Source: Mycobacterium intracellulare ATCC 13950 (lineage in GTDB: Bacteria; Actinomycetota; Actinomycetes; Mycobacteriales; Mycobacteriaceae). Taken from it: a DNA stretch of 64,000 nt. The notes below the pieces were generated by a model that did not search any database, was not told the DNA's origin, and was given only the letters and a program-made list of their open reading frames with translations. The DNA is taken from positions 2,914,001 to 2,978,000 of the forward strand of contig NC_016946.1 in NCBI RefSeq assembly GCF_000277125.1, written 5' to 3'. This document shows positions 17,246-25,191 of the stretch, in pieces (position 1 is the first letter of the stretch; every line of letters begins with the position of its first letter). The position numbers were made by a program, and so were the translations under genes.

Positions 17246-19593
17246 GATCCGCCCGTCGGTTGGGTGCGCAGTATCTGGTGTAGAACGTAGTCGGTGTCCT
17301 CGCCCAGATCCGGCGCACCGCGCGCGATCCGCGCGGGGTTGTGCGCCATCCGCCAGGACGGTCCCAGCACCGGTCGCTGGCCTTCGCGATGGTCCGAAAC
17401 GAAACGATACAGCTCGCGGTCCCAGAGTTGTTGATCGCCAACCACATCCATGGCGGTGGCGCTCTTGGTGGCCGGGACTCCCGCCGCCCGTAGCCGGTGC
17501 GCGAGTTGCTCGGCATCGAGCTGGCGGGTCAGCGCGGCGAGATCGGCGTCGAGGGCCTCGGCGTGCCGCTGCCGGTCGTCTGGGGTGGCGTAGCGGGGGT
17601 CGCCGGCCAGCGCGGCGGCACCGAGCACTCCGCACAACCGCTGCCATTCGGTGTCATCGGCGACGGCCACGCTGATCCACGAGCCCGCCGCGCACGGGTA
17701 GCAGCCGTGCGGGCACAGGTCGGGGTGGTGGTTGCCGTCGGGCCCGCGTCGTCGCCCGGTGAGGCTGTGTTCCAGCAGGCAGTCCCCGATCATCGAGGAG
17801 AGGGTTTCGACGGCCGACACGTCGACGAATTGCCCTGCGCCGCTGAGCTCGCGGTGCAGCAGCGCCACCACGGCGGCGTAGGCGGCCGCCGCGCCGACCG
17901 TGGAATCCCCGTAGCGCATGCTGGTTCCGAGCGGCGGTCCACCGGGGTAGCCGACCAGCGGTGCGAGCCCGGCGAGCGCGGCGAAGCACGGCGCGTAGCC
18001 GGTCTGATGACCTAGCGGTCCGTCGTTGCCCCACATTTTGATCGACACCGAGATGATGTCGGGTTTGATCTCGGTGAGCTGCTGATACCCGAGGCCCTGG
18101 CGCTCCATCGCGCCCGGCCGCAGGTTGTTGATGACGATATCGCTGCGGGCGATCAGCTCCCGCAGTTGCGCCATGCCCTCGGCGGACTTGATGTCGATGT
18201 CCACGCTGAGGATCTCGGGGTTGATGCTGAGAAAGAACGGGGCGTGGTTGATGTCGGTGCCGCCGTAGGCGCGCATCTCCTCGGGCAGCGCCGCGGTTTC
18301 TACCTTGATCACCTCGGCGCCCAACAGCGCCAACAGCTTGCCGGCATACGGACCGGCCCACACCTTGGTGAGCTCGACGACGCGCACCCCCTGCAGGGGG
18401 CCACCGCGCGGTGCCCTCGGCGGCTTGAGCTGCGCCGCCTTCGCCGCCGGTGGAGCGTGGGGGACATCGAGTCCACCGAGGACCGACGCGGTGTGCTGAC
18501 CGAGAGTGGGCGCCGCAGAGACGATTTCCGCCGGGGTCGCACCGAACCGGTACGGCACCGTGGGGTACGCCGCGTCACCCAACACGGGGTGGCTGACGGT
18601 GGAAAAGAAGCCGCGGTGGACGTACTGGGGCGCGCGGTGCAGGTCGGCGGCCTCGTTGACCGGCACCAGGGGCACACCGAGTCGCTGCGCCTCGTCGGCC
18701 GCCGTCTCCTTGGACAGGTCGCGGACCCACGCCGCGAATCCCCGCTGGAACGCCGCGACCTTGTCCGGGGTCACGGAGAACTCCAGCCAGTCGTCGTCGA
18801 AGTCGTCGAGCCAGTCCAGGCACCCCATCAGCTGTTTGACGCCGAGCCAGTGGGCGCGGCTGGTCATGTACAGATAGACGAAGCCGTCGGCGCAGGCGAA
18901 GAACGACGCGGGGCCCTGCTGGTCGTAGTCGTCGCGCGTGCCGAGGGCGGGGACTTCGCCGGTGACCAGGCGCCCCAGAATGCAATCGGCACGCGAGACC
19001 AGCACGGCCTGCTGCGAGACGTCGACGGCCTCGCCCCCGCCGGAGTGCAGGCGCCCGAACAACGCCGCCGCGACGCACAGCGCCGCCTCCAGCCCCGCCT
19101 CGTAGTCGGCCAGGAACCGGCCGGACCCCCGCAGCGGCGGCCTGGTCGGGTCCGGATGGCTGGGGGTATGGTAGCCCCAGCCGCTGGCGTGGAACACGTT
19201 GATGCTCTTCGCATTCGCGTACTCGGCCGGGGCGTTCTCACCGAATGGCGTGATCGAGCAGAACACCACGCCCGGGTGCCGCTGCGTCCCATCGGTGGCG
19301 CCGTCGTCGATGACCGCGTCGGCGCCGCCGATGAGCCGATCCAGGCTCTCGGCGCCGGCTCGCGAGGTCGCATCGAGAACCACGGAGCGCTTGTTCGTGT
19401 TGAGGTAGGCGAACAATGCGCTGCCCTCGCAGCCCTCAGCGAGGCGGGGCGCCATGGCCCTGGTCGGGCTGCCGCGCCCGGGCGCCTCGACCTTGATCAC
19501 CTCGGCACCGAAGTCGGCCAGCAACTTTCCGCAATACTCCCCCGCGACGGATCCCGCCAGCTCGATGACCCTGAAGGCCGTCAGCGCCGACAT
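17242..19593 (-). CDS. Tandem-fused family III CoA-transferase (CaiB/BaiF-CaiB/BaiF)
   Basis: A 783-aa protein made of two complete CaiB/BaiF domains; single-domain enzymes are about 400 aa. Domain 1 starts RVIELAGSVAGEYCGKLLAD and domain 2 starts near residue 390 with VRVVELTKVWAGPYAGKLLA. Both keep the region of the catalytic Asp (LADYEAG in domain 1, RYGDSTVG in domain 2). Family III enzymes transfer CoA between acids through an aspartyl-CoA intermediate and normally work as interlocked dimers; a fusion gives an obligate heterodimer-like unit. It lies between the crotonase-fold gene (19-base gap) and the SDR (overlap), so it probably activates the acid made earlier in the pathway. Confidence 0.92.
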   Translation of the reverse strand: MSALTAFRVIELAGSVAGEYCGKLLADFGAEVIKVEAPGRGSPTRAMAPRLAEGCEGSALFAYLNTNKRSVVLDATSRAGAESLDRLIGGADAVIDDGATDGTQRHPGVVFCSITPFGENAPAEYANAKSINVFHASGWGYHTPSHPDPTRPPLRGSGRFLADYEAGLEAALCVAAALFGRLHSGGGEAVDVSQQAVLVSRADCILGRLVTGEVPALGTRDDYDQQGPASFFACADGFVYLYMTSRAHWLGVKQLMGCLDWLDDFDDDWLEFSVTPDKVAAFQRGFAAWVRDLSKETAADEAQRLGVPLVPVNEAADLHRAPQYVHRGFFSTVSHPVLGDAAYPTVPYRFGATPAEIVSAAPTLGQHTASVLGGLDVPHAPPAAKAAQLKPPRAPRGGPLQGVRVVELTKVWAGPYAGKLLALLGAEVIKVETAALPEEMRAYGGTDINHAPFFLSINPEILSVDIDIKSAEGMAQLRELIARSDIVINNLRPGAMERQGLGYQQLTEIKPDIISVSIKMWGNDGPLGHQTGYAPCFAALAGLAPLVGYPGGPPLGTSMRYGDSTVGAAAAYAAVVALLHRELSGAGQFVDVSAVETLSSMIGDCLLEHSLTGRRRGPDGNHHPDLCPHGCYPCAAGSWISVAVADDTEWQRLCGVLGAAALAGDPRYATPDDRQRHAEALDADLAALTRQLDAEQLAHRLRAAGVPATKSATAMDVVGDQQLWDRELYRFVSDHREGQRPVLGPSWRMAHNPARIARGAPDLGEDTDYVLHQILRTQPTGGS

Positions 19594-19612
19594 GTGCTCC
19601 CTCGCAAGGCGG

Positions 19613-20581
19613 TCAGGGCTTCGCGCGCCCGGAGCGGCTCAGTCGCCATTCCGGCGGGAAGTTCATGTCGTTGTCCTTGACCACGTTGTTGAGGCCCTTC
19701 TCGAAGGTGCCCGCGGTGAGGTCGACCTCCTGCGCGTCGTTGGCGATCATCGGCAGCATGCCCTCGACCATGCCGGTCAGCAGGCTGCCGAAGTACTCAC
19801 CCTTGTGCTGCTTGTAGAGCTCCAGGAAGGTCTTCTGGACGGCAACGGTGTCGGTCGGGCGGGCCTTCGAGCACGCGAGCGCGTACTTGAGGGTCTCGTC
19901 TTCCAGCTTGTCGCGGGGCACCACGCTGTTGACGAAGCCGCAGTCGTACATCTCCTTGGCGCTGAACGGCCTTCCGGTGAACAGCATTTCGGAGAACTTG
20001 CGCAGTCCCATCGTCTCGGCCCACCACCACAGCCGGGGACCCCAGCCCACGTAGCGGAACGCCGGGTGGCCGAACAGTGCGTCGTCGGAGGAGATCACCA
20101 GGTCGGCGTCGCCGGCCTGGTAGAAGTGCCAGCCGTAGCAGTAGCCCTTGGCCTCGATGATGCTGATCTTCCGAAGCTCTTGCAGCGGCCGGTTTCCGGC
20201 GCGCGCCTTGGCGTAGAAGTCGGTGACGGTGGACAGGTAGCGGTAGGAGCCGCCGGGCGGGTACTTGACGTCGTCGTCGTTGATCGCGAGCTCGTGCAGC
20301 AGCGGCATGCCCGGGTTCTCCAGCATCCCGCGCTGTTCGGGCAGGTCGCCGCCGCTGCCGAAATCCTCACCCTCGCCGCGGATCACGACCACCTTGACGT
20401 CGTCGTCCACGTTGCACTTGTGAATCAGATCGGCGTAGTTCTGCCGCATTCCCAGCGTGGTGGAGTTCTGCGCGTCGGGGCGGTCGAAGGTGATGTAGGC
20501 GATGCGGTTCTTCTTGTCCTTTTCGAACTTGATGTACTGCTCGGCTTCCTTCTTCATTTCTTCATAGTCGTATTCGGGCAT
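19613..20581 (-). CDS. Crotonase-fold protein (enoyl-CoA hydratase family), non-canonical active site
   Basis: A 322-aa protein; ordinary hydratases are about 260 aa. The charged N-terminal helix (EYDYEEMKKEAEQYIKFEKD) and C-terminal tail account for the extra length. The oxyanion-hole loop is visible (EDFGSGGDL). However, the region that should read GGGCEL is YGWHFYQAGD, and FGQPE is FGHPAF, so both classic catalytic glutamates appear to be missing. It may therefore be a C-C hydrolase, decarboxylase or isomerase of the superfamily rather than a hydratase. It lies between a mycofactocin-type SDR and the CoA-transferase in the P450 operon. Confidence 0.85.
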   Translation of the reverse strand: MPEYDYEEMKKEAEQYIKFEKDKKNRIAYITFDRPDAQNSTTLGMRQNYADLIHKCNVDDDVKVVVIRGEGEDFGSGGDLPEQRGMLENPGMPLLHELAINDDDVKYPPGGSYRYLSTVTDFYAKARAGNRPLQELRKISIIEAKGYCYGWHFYQAGDADLVISSDDALFGHPAFRYVGWGPRLWWWAETMGLRKFSEMLFTGRPFSAKEMYDCGFVNSVVPRDKLEDETLKYALACSKARPTDTVAVQKTFLELYKQHKGEYFGSLLTGMVEGMLPMIANDAQEVDLTAGTFEKGLNNVVKDNDMNFPPEWRLSRSGRAKP

Positions 20582-20614
20582 AGTCTTCTTCCTTCAGTTG
20601 AATGTTGTTAACGC

Positions 20615-21451
20615 TTACTTGAGCAGAGCGCCCGCGTCGACAGGTAGCGAAACGCCTGTGATGTAACGAGATTCGTCCGAGGCGAGGAACAGGACGGCGT
20701 TGCTGATGTCGACCGCTTCGACCCACGGTACTGGCAACGTGTGCATCATTTGCGAGAACGGCGCGAAATCGTCCGGCCCGGGATTCTCCAGGTCGGGCCG
20801 AAACAACCGGAACGTCACCTCATTGATCGTCATCGGGGTGTTTACCTGGCTCGGGTGTACCGAGTTGACCCGAATACTGTGCTCCCCCAACTCGACCGCG
20901 AAGGCCCGCATCAGGCCCAGCACGCCATGCTTTGCGGCGATGTAGTGGCCGGTGTGGGCCATGGCCTTGTGCGATCCGACGGAACCGGTCAGCACGATCG
21001 AACCGCCGCGCCCGCCGGCGATGATATGTGGCACACCGACTTTGACGGTGTGCCAGACCCCGGAGAGGTTCACGTCGATCATGTCGCGCCAGATGTTCTC
21101 GCGGATCTTGTGCAGCTTGTTGCCGAACGTGCCGATGCCCGCGTTGGCGACGATGATGTCGAGGCGGCCGAGTTGTTCCACCCCGCTGTCCACGGCCGCC
21201 TTCAGCGCGTCGTAGTCGCGGACGTCGACCTGCGCGGTCACGATGCGCCGGTCGAGAGCCTTGACCAGGTCGGCGGTTTCGTCGAGGTCTTCCGGTGTCG
21301 AGTGGGGATACGCCAGGTTCTCGATCGGCCCGCAGACGTCGATCGCGATGATGTCGGCGCCCTCTTGCGCCAGGCGCACGGCATGGCTGCGGCCCTGGCC
21401 GCGGGCCGCACCGCTGATGAACGCTACCTTCCCTTCTACCCGGCCCGTCAT
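20615..21451 (-). CDS. Mycofactocin-type SDR oxidoreductase
   Basis: A 278-aa SDR whose N-terminus GRVEGKVAFISGAARGQGRS, followed by HAVRLAQEGADIIAIDVC, matches the mycofactocin-associated SDR subfamily (TIGR03971). Members hold a non-exchangeable nicotinamide cofactor recycled by the peptide-derived cofactor mycofactocin. The motif is GAARGQG, the insertion after IDVC is typical, and the Tyr-Lys pair is YIAAK. It overlaps the P450 gene by 4 bases. It resembles the products at 61744 and 62586. Likely role: oxidise the alcohol made by the adjacent P450. No mycofactocin biosynthesis genes are in the window. Confidence 0.92.
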   Translation of the reverse strand: MTGRVEGKVAFISGAARGQGRSHAVRLAQEGADIIAIDVCGPIENLAYPHSTPEDLDETADLVKALDRRIVTAQVDVRDYDALKAAVDSGVEQLGRLDIIVANAGIGTFGNKLHKIRENIWRDMIDVNLSGVWHTVKVGVPHIIAGGRGGSIVLTGSVGSHKAMAHTGHYIAAKHGVLGLMRAFAVELGEHSIRVNSVHPSQVNTPMTINEVTFRLFRPDLENPGPDDFAPFSQMMHTLPVPWVEAVDISNAVLFLASDESRYITGVSLPVDAGALLK

Positions 21452-22653
21452 CGTGACACCAGCGCCGGCATGCATTCCCAGCCCCGCACCGTGGAGGTCG
21501 GGCTGAGGGTGGCTTTGCTCAAATCGACCTCCCACTCGGGGAATCGCTTGAGGATCTCCTCCAGCGCCACGCGGCCCTCCAGGCGCGCCAGCGCCGAACC
21601 CAGGCAGAAGTGCGTGCCCATGCTGAAGGTGAGGTGCGGGCGGACGGCGCGATGGATGTTGAATTCGCCCGCGTCGGGCCCGAATTGGGCCTCGTCGCGG
21701 CACGCCGATCCGATGAGCATCATCATCACGCTGCCTTCGGGCACCGTTTGGTCGTGCACCGTGACGTCGCGGGTCACGTATCGGGACACGTGTGGGGCCG
21801 GCGGCTCGTAGCGCAGAAGCTCTTCGATGGCCTGCGGGATGAGGGCGGGGTTCTCGAGGAGGTCGCGGCGTTGGTCGGGGTGCTCGGCGAGAACCTTTCC
21901 GGACCAACCGATCAGCCGTGTGGTCGTTTCGTTGCCGGCCCCGGCGACGACGTTGAGGTAGACGAGGATCTCCTCGCGACTGAGGTGCCGATTCACACCG
22001 GTTTCATCGACGAACTCGACGTTGAGAAGTTCGGTCATGATGTCGTCGGACGGATGCTCGGCGCGCCAGTCGATGTACGCCTCGAACTGCTCACCCACGG
22101 ACAGGCCGTGCTGGGCCGCATCCATGGGCTTGCCGGCCTCGGTGCGCAGCTGGGCGTTGCCCCGGTCGCGGATGTACTCCTGATCGTCTTCGGGGATGCC
22201 GAGCAGCATGCTGATGACCTTCATCGGCATCTGCGCGCCCAGGTCGGTGACGAAGTCGAAGTGGCCCGAGCCCACCAGCGGGTCCAGCAGTTGGGCGCAG
22301 AAGTCGCGGATCATCGGCTCCAACGCGGCGATCCTGCGCGGGGTGAACATCCGCGACAGCAGTTTGCGGTGCACGTCGTGAATCGGCGGGTCTTCGAAGA
22401 TCAACATGCCCGACGGGATTTCGAGGTTGGCCTTGATCAGCTCGAGGATCGCGCCCCGCGCGGAGCTGTACGTCTCGTGGTCCACGAGCGCCTTGCTGAC
22501 ATCGGCGTAGCGGCTCACCGCGTAGAAGTCGAATTCGGCGTTGTAGTAGAGCGGCGCCTCTTGGCGCAACCGCGCGAACATCGGATACGGGTCGGCGATC
22601 AGCCCGACATCGTATGGATCGAAACGAACATGGCTGTCGGTGCTCGCCGTCAC
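21448..22653 (-). CDS. Cytochrome P450 monooxygenase
   Basis: A 401-aa P450 with a GTG start at 22653. The I-helix motif is AGAGNETTTRLIGW, ExxR is ELLR, and the heme loop FSMGTHFCLGSALAR has its Cys at about residue 350. It is the first gene of the leftward operon and overlaps the mycofactocin-type SDR by 4 bases. This sequence class is shared with mycobacterial CYPs acting on lipophilic substrates, but I cannot assign a family number. The 250-bp upstream region carries a site matching the operator of the TetR gene that follows (22825-22842). No ferredoxin gene is nearby. Confidence 0.95.
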   Translation of the reverse strand: MTASTDSHVRFDPYDVGLIADPYPMFARLRQEAPLYYNAEFDFYAVSRYADVSKALVDHETYSSARGAILELIKANLEIPSGMLIFEDPPIHDVHRKLLSRMFTPRRIAALEPMIRDFCAQLLDPLVGSGHFDFVTDLGAQMPMKVISMLLGIPEDDQEYIRDRGNAQLRTEAGKPMDAAQHGLSVGEQFEAYIDWRAEHPSDDIMTELLNVEFVDETGVNRHLSREEILVYLNVVAGAGNETTTRLIGWSGKVLAEHPDQRRDLLENPALIPQAIEELLRYEPPAPHVSRYVTRDVTVHDQTVPEGSVMMMLIGSACRDEAQFGPDAGEFNIHRAVRPHLTFSMGTHFCLGSALARLEGRVALEEILKRFPEWEVDLSKATLSPTSTVRGWECMPALVSR

Positions 22654-22824
22654 GAAACCCCTCCTACCGCTGCAGTTTTGGATACCCGCATTACCCGCAC
22701 CAGTGCTCGCGCTGCCAGCATTGCAGCGTTGGATTCGGTCCGGGGCAATTTACACACTCCGCTTAATTGCGTCGCTTCGACATGTGCACAACTTCGGCTG
22801 AAAACGGCGCATGAACGTCGACTC

Positions 22825-22842
22825 ACTCTATTGTCGTAGAGA
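22825..22842. promoter_or_regulatory. Second TetR operator-like site, upstream of the P450 operon
   Basis: ACTCTATTGTCGTAGAGA matches the core of the perfect palindrome before the TetR gene (23610-23627) at 14 of 18 positions. It has its own inverted repeat CTCTA/TAGAG. It lies about 170 bp upstream of the P450 start and beyond the TetR stop codon, where the operon promoter should be. Confidence 0.55.
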
Positions 22843-22903
22843 ACCATACTGCGGGTGCTCTGGCAAGGGTGGGAAGTCCGCGCGCCGGATTCGGTCGGGG
22901 CTG

Positions 22904-23587
22904 TCATCGGGGTCCGGGCGCCCCGCCGCGCAGCACCCGCAGACCGCCCGCCTGGGTGAGCCGGCCCTTGTCCGAACTGCGCAATATTCCGGCCGCGATC
23001 GCCGACAGCACCCCGTCGAGCTGCTCGGCACTGTCGACGATCCGGTCGCCGTGGGCGAACCGCTGCAGCAGGCCGTTGATGAACGTCAGCGTGACGTTGC
23101 TCAGATCCTCGACGACGGCCGGGTCCAGTTCCGCGCCGTGCGGCATGAGCTGCACGAGGATTTCCCGGTGCAGCTTGGTGAACTCGTCGGTGGCCTGCTG
23201 CAGGATCGCGGCGAGCGCGGGATCGCGGGTGGCCTGCATGGTCAGCTCGTATCGGGCCCTGGTCCGGTACAGGTGCGGGTCGCTGCCGGCCTGGATGACG
23301 ACCTGCGACAACCGCGAGGGTGTGGGAGCCTCACCGCCGGCGTCGGAGCTGTCCGCGATCGCCTGCAGTTCGGCGAGGTCAAGCTCGGCCGAACGTTCCG
23401 CGACGGCCCGCAGCAGCGCCGAGCGGGTGCGGAAATAGAACGACGTCGTGCCGTCCGGCACACCCGCTTTGCGGTCCACCTTCAAATGGCTCAGCCCTTT
23501 GGCCCCGTCATCGGCCAACAATCGAATCGCCGCATCGCATAGATCGCGGCGGCGCTCGGCGGGATTAGGCTTTCGTCGTCTATCCAT
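22904..23587 (-). CDS. TetR family regulator, probable controller of the P450 operon
   Basis: A 227-aa TetR protein. The HTH occupies about residues 9-57, with HLKVDRKAGVPDGTTSFYFR as recognition region, followed by a long ligand domain. The gene sits directly upstream of the P450 operon on the same strand, 250 bp away, and its own promoter carries a perfect 8-bp inverted repeat. A related site lies before the P450. Autoregulation and repression of the operon are therefore the simplest model. The inducer is probably an operon substrate or acyl-CoA. Start at ATG 23587, 16 bp from the palindrome. Confidence 0.92.
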   Translation of the reverse strand: MDRRRKPNPAERRRDLCDAAIRLLADDGAKGLSHLKVDRKAGVPDGTTSFYFRTRSALLRAVAERSAELDLAELQAIADSSDAGGEAPTPSRLSQVVIQAGSDPHLYRTRARYELTMQATRDPALAAILQQATDEFTKLHREILVQLMPHGAELDPAVVEDLSNVTLTFINGLLQRFAHGDRIVDSAEQLDGVLSAIAAGILRSSDKGRLTQAGGLRVLRGGAPGPR

Positions 23588-23603
23588 TGTTATTCAGGAT
23601 CAA

Positions 23604-23628
23604 GACACTACTCTATATTCGTAGTGTC
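23604..23628. promoter_or_regulatory. Perfect palindromic operator between divergent TetR and lipoprotein genes
   Basis: GACACTAC (23604-23611) and GTAGTGTC (23621-23628) are exact inverted arms around a 9-bp AT-rich spacer, TCTATATTC. The spacer contains -10-like hexamers on both strands (TATATT and TATAGA), so a bound repressor would block both promoters. Confidence 0.75.
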
Positions 23629-23740
23629 GGTAAAGGAAGCCATATTTCCCGCCGCGACGGCGCCGCGCCGCACGCCGCCAAACAAACTGCGGTGCAAGAG
23701 TTCCGGGGATTCGTCGGCTACCTGAGTAGAGTGTGTTGCG

Positions 23741-24355
23741 ATGAGCCCCCGTCGAGTTCGCGTGATCAATGCCGTTGCCCGGCTTGGGTCCATCGGTCTG
23801 GTTGCCGCGCTGGCCGGTGGCTGCCACCAGGCGCACAAGCCCGCGCCACCCAGCCCGCCGACCACCAGCACGTCCGCCCCGTCTGCCGCGCCGCCCGCGC
23901 CGCCCGCGCCGGCGCCGATTGTGAAGGTGGCGCCGCTGCCCGTTCGGCCGGTGACGAAGTCACACCCGACGACGCCCGCCACCAAGTGCCCCGACATGGG
24001 TCCGAACGTCCCGGTGGCCCCGACCGACCCCCTCAACACGTGCGACCTCGCCCGGGCCAACGTGTACACCCTGGGCCCGGAAACCATGCAGCTCGGGCTG
24101 ATACACGTGGACCCGCCCCAGGCCCTGACGGCCGACTTTTACCAGGTGACCCTGGTGCTCGACCCGCCGTCGGCGGCGGCGTGGGCGTCGTTCACCGCCG
24201 AGCACGTCAAAGACCACGTGGCCTTCATCCGGGACAATCTGGTGCTGGAAGCACCGATCATCGAGGAACAGGTCACCTCCGGACGGATCGTGCTGACCAC
24301 CCAAACGGCCGAGGGCGCAGCGCAATTGGCCCAGCTGGCGGGTCGTCCCGCGTGA
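23741..24355 (+). CDS. Lipoprotein with a SecD P1-head-like domain
   Basis: A 204-aa protein. The signal peptide ends with the lipobox LAGGC (Cys near residue 28), followed by a Pro/Ala/Ser linker (about 30-75). The C-terminal domain has YQVTLVLDPPSAAAWASFTA, then HVKDHVAFIRDNLVLEAPII, then ITSG-like VTSGRIVLTT. This is the pattern of the SecDF P1-head subdomain: a strand with Asp/Ser, an amphipathic helix, and a VISAPVI-like strand. Here the domain is detached from any transmembrane SecD. It may bind exported proteins or peptides at the membrane surface. Its stop overlaps the next GTG start by 4 bases. Confidence 0.75.
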   Translation: MSPRRVRVINAVARLGSIGLVAALAGGCHQAHKPAPPSPPTTSTSAPSAAPPAPPAPAPIVKVAPLPVRPVTKSHPTTPATKCPDMGPNVPVAPTDPLNTCDLARANVYTLGPETMQLGLIHVDPPQALTADFYQVTLVLDPPSAAAWASFTAEHVKDHVAFIRDNLVLEAPIIEEQVTSGRIVLTTQTAEGAAQLAQLAGRPA

Positions 24356-25191
24356 CCGCGCCGGGGCGTCCCGATCGCCTCGCGCTCGGCATGCTCAGCG
24401 TGTTCGGCCTTCCCCCAATCGAGTTCGTGGAGCTGGCCGCGGAGCTAGGCTGCCCCCGCATCTCGGCCGCCATCCAGGGCATGCCGCTGGTGCCACTCGG
24501 CTACCCTGCCTTCTCCCTCAAGGACGACGCCGCGCTCAGGAAGGATCTGCTCGCCGCGATGGACGATCGCGGCGTAACCATCTCGCTCGGCGACGGATTC
24601 CTCGTGCGCCCCGGCGCCGACGTGGACGCGCTGCGGCCCGACCTCGACGTGATGGCCGAACTCGGCGTCCCGCGGATCAACGTGGTGAGCCTCGACCCCG
24701 ACCTTCCGCGCACCCTCGACCAGTTCGCGGCGCTGACCGAACTTGCCGCCCAGCGCGGCATCGGTACCGTCGTGGAACCGGTGCCCGGACTGACCATCGG
24801 TGACCTCCCCGCCGGCCTGGCCGCCGCGGAATACGTTGGGCGAAGCGAATTCGGGCTGCTGGTCGACACCATGCACCTGATGCGCTCGGGTTCCGGGGCG
24901 AGCGAGCTGGCGGCCGTCGACCCCGGGCGCATCGGCTATGCCCAACTCAACGACACGACGCTGCGGCCGCGCATGGACAACTACCTGGAGGAGGCCATGT
25001 TCGAGCGCCTGGTGCCCGGCGAGGGCGACCTGCCCCTGCGCGACATCCTGGCCGCGCTGCCCGCCGACATCGTCATCGAGATCGAGGTCCCGCAACGATC
25101 TTTGGCGCTTGCCGGGGTGAGCCCGATCGAACGGCTGCGCCCCTGCGTCGAGGCGGCACGCCGGCTGCTGGCCGGCGTTCAGACCGGATAG
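24352..25191 (+). CDS. Sugar phosphate isomerase/epimerase (xylose isomerase-like TIM barrel) family protein
   Basis: About 279 aa from GTG 24352, coupled to the lipoprotein gene by a GTGA overlap. It shows the AP-endonuclease-2/xylose isomerase-like barrel: LGMLSVFGLPPIEFVELAAE at the first strand, VVEPVPG and LLVDTMHLMRSG carrying the metal-binding Glu and Asp-x-x-His, YAQLNDT at the Asp/His strand, and VIEIEVPQ with the last Glu. Members are divalent-metal isomerases, epimerases or dehydratases on sugars or cyclitols. The gene ends inside the convergent Gfo/Idh/MocA gene (13-base overlap), itself often a partner in inositol-type pathways. Substrate unknown. Confidence 0.85.
   Translation: MTAPGRPDRLALGMLSVFGLPPIEFVELAAELGCPRISAAIQGMPLVPLGYPAFSLKDDAALRKDLLAAMDDRGVTISLGDGFLVRPGADVDALRPDLDVMAELGVPRINVVSLDPDLPRTLDQFAALTELAAQRGIGTVVEPVPGLTIGDLPAGLAAAEYVGRSEFGLLVDTMHLMRSGSGASELAAVDPGRIGYAQLNDTTLRPRMDNYLEEAMFERLVPGEGDLPLRDILAALPADIVIEIEVPQRSLALAGVSPIERLRPCVEAARRLLAGVQTG

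Noticed and set aside
16484..17647. 387-aa version of the SDR with a long N-terminal extension
   Set aside because: The extension overlaps the CoA-transferase in another frame and has no Rossmann character. The ATG at 17245 forms the usual ATGA coupling.
18166..19680. 504-codon plus-strand open frame
   Set aside because: It is antisense to the fused CoA-transferase, which has two complete domains.
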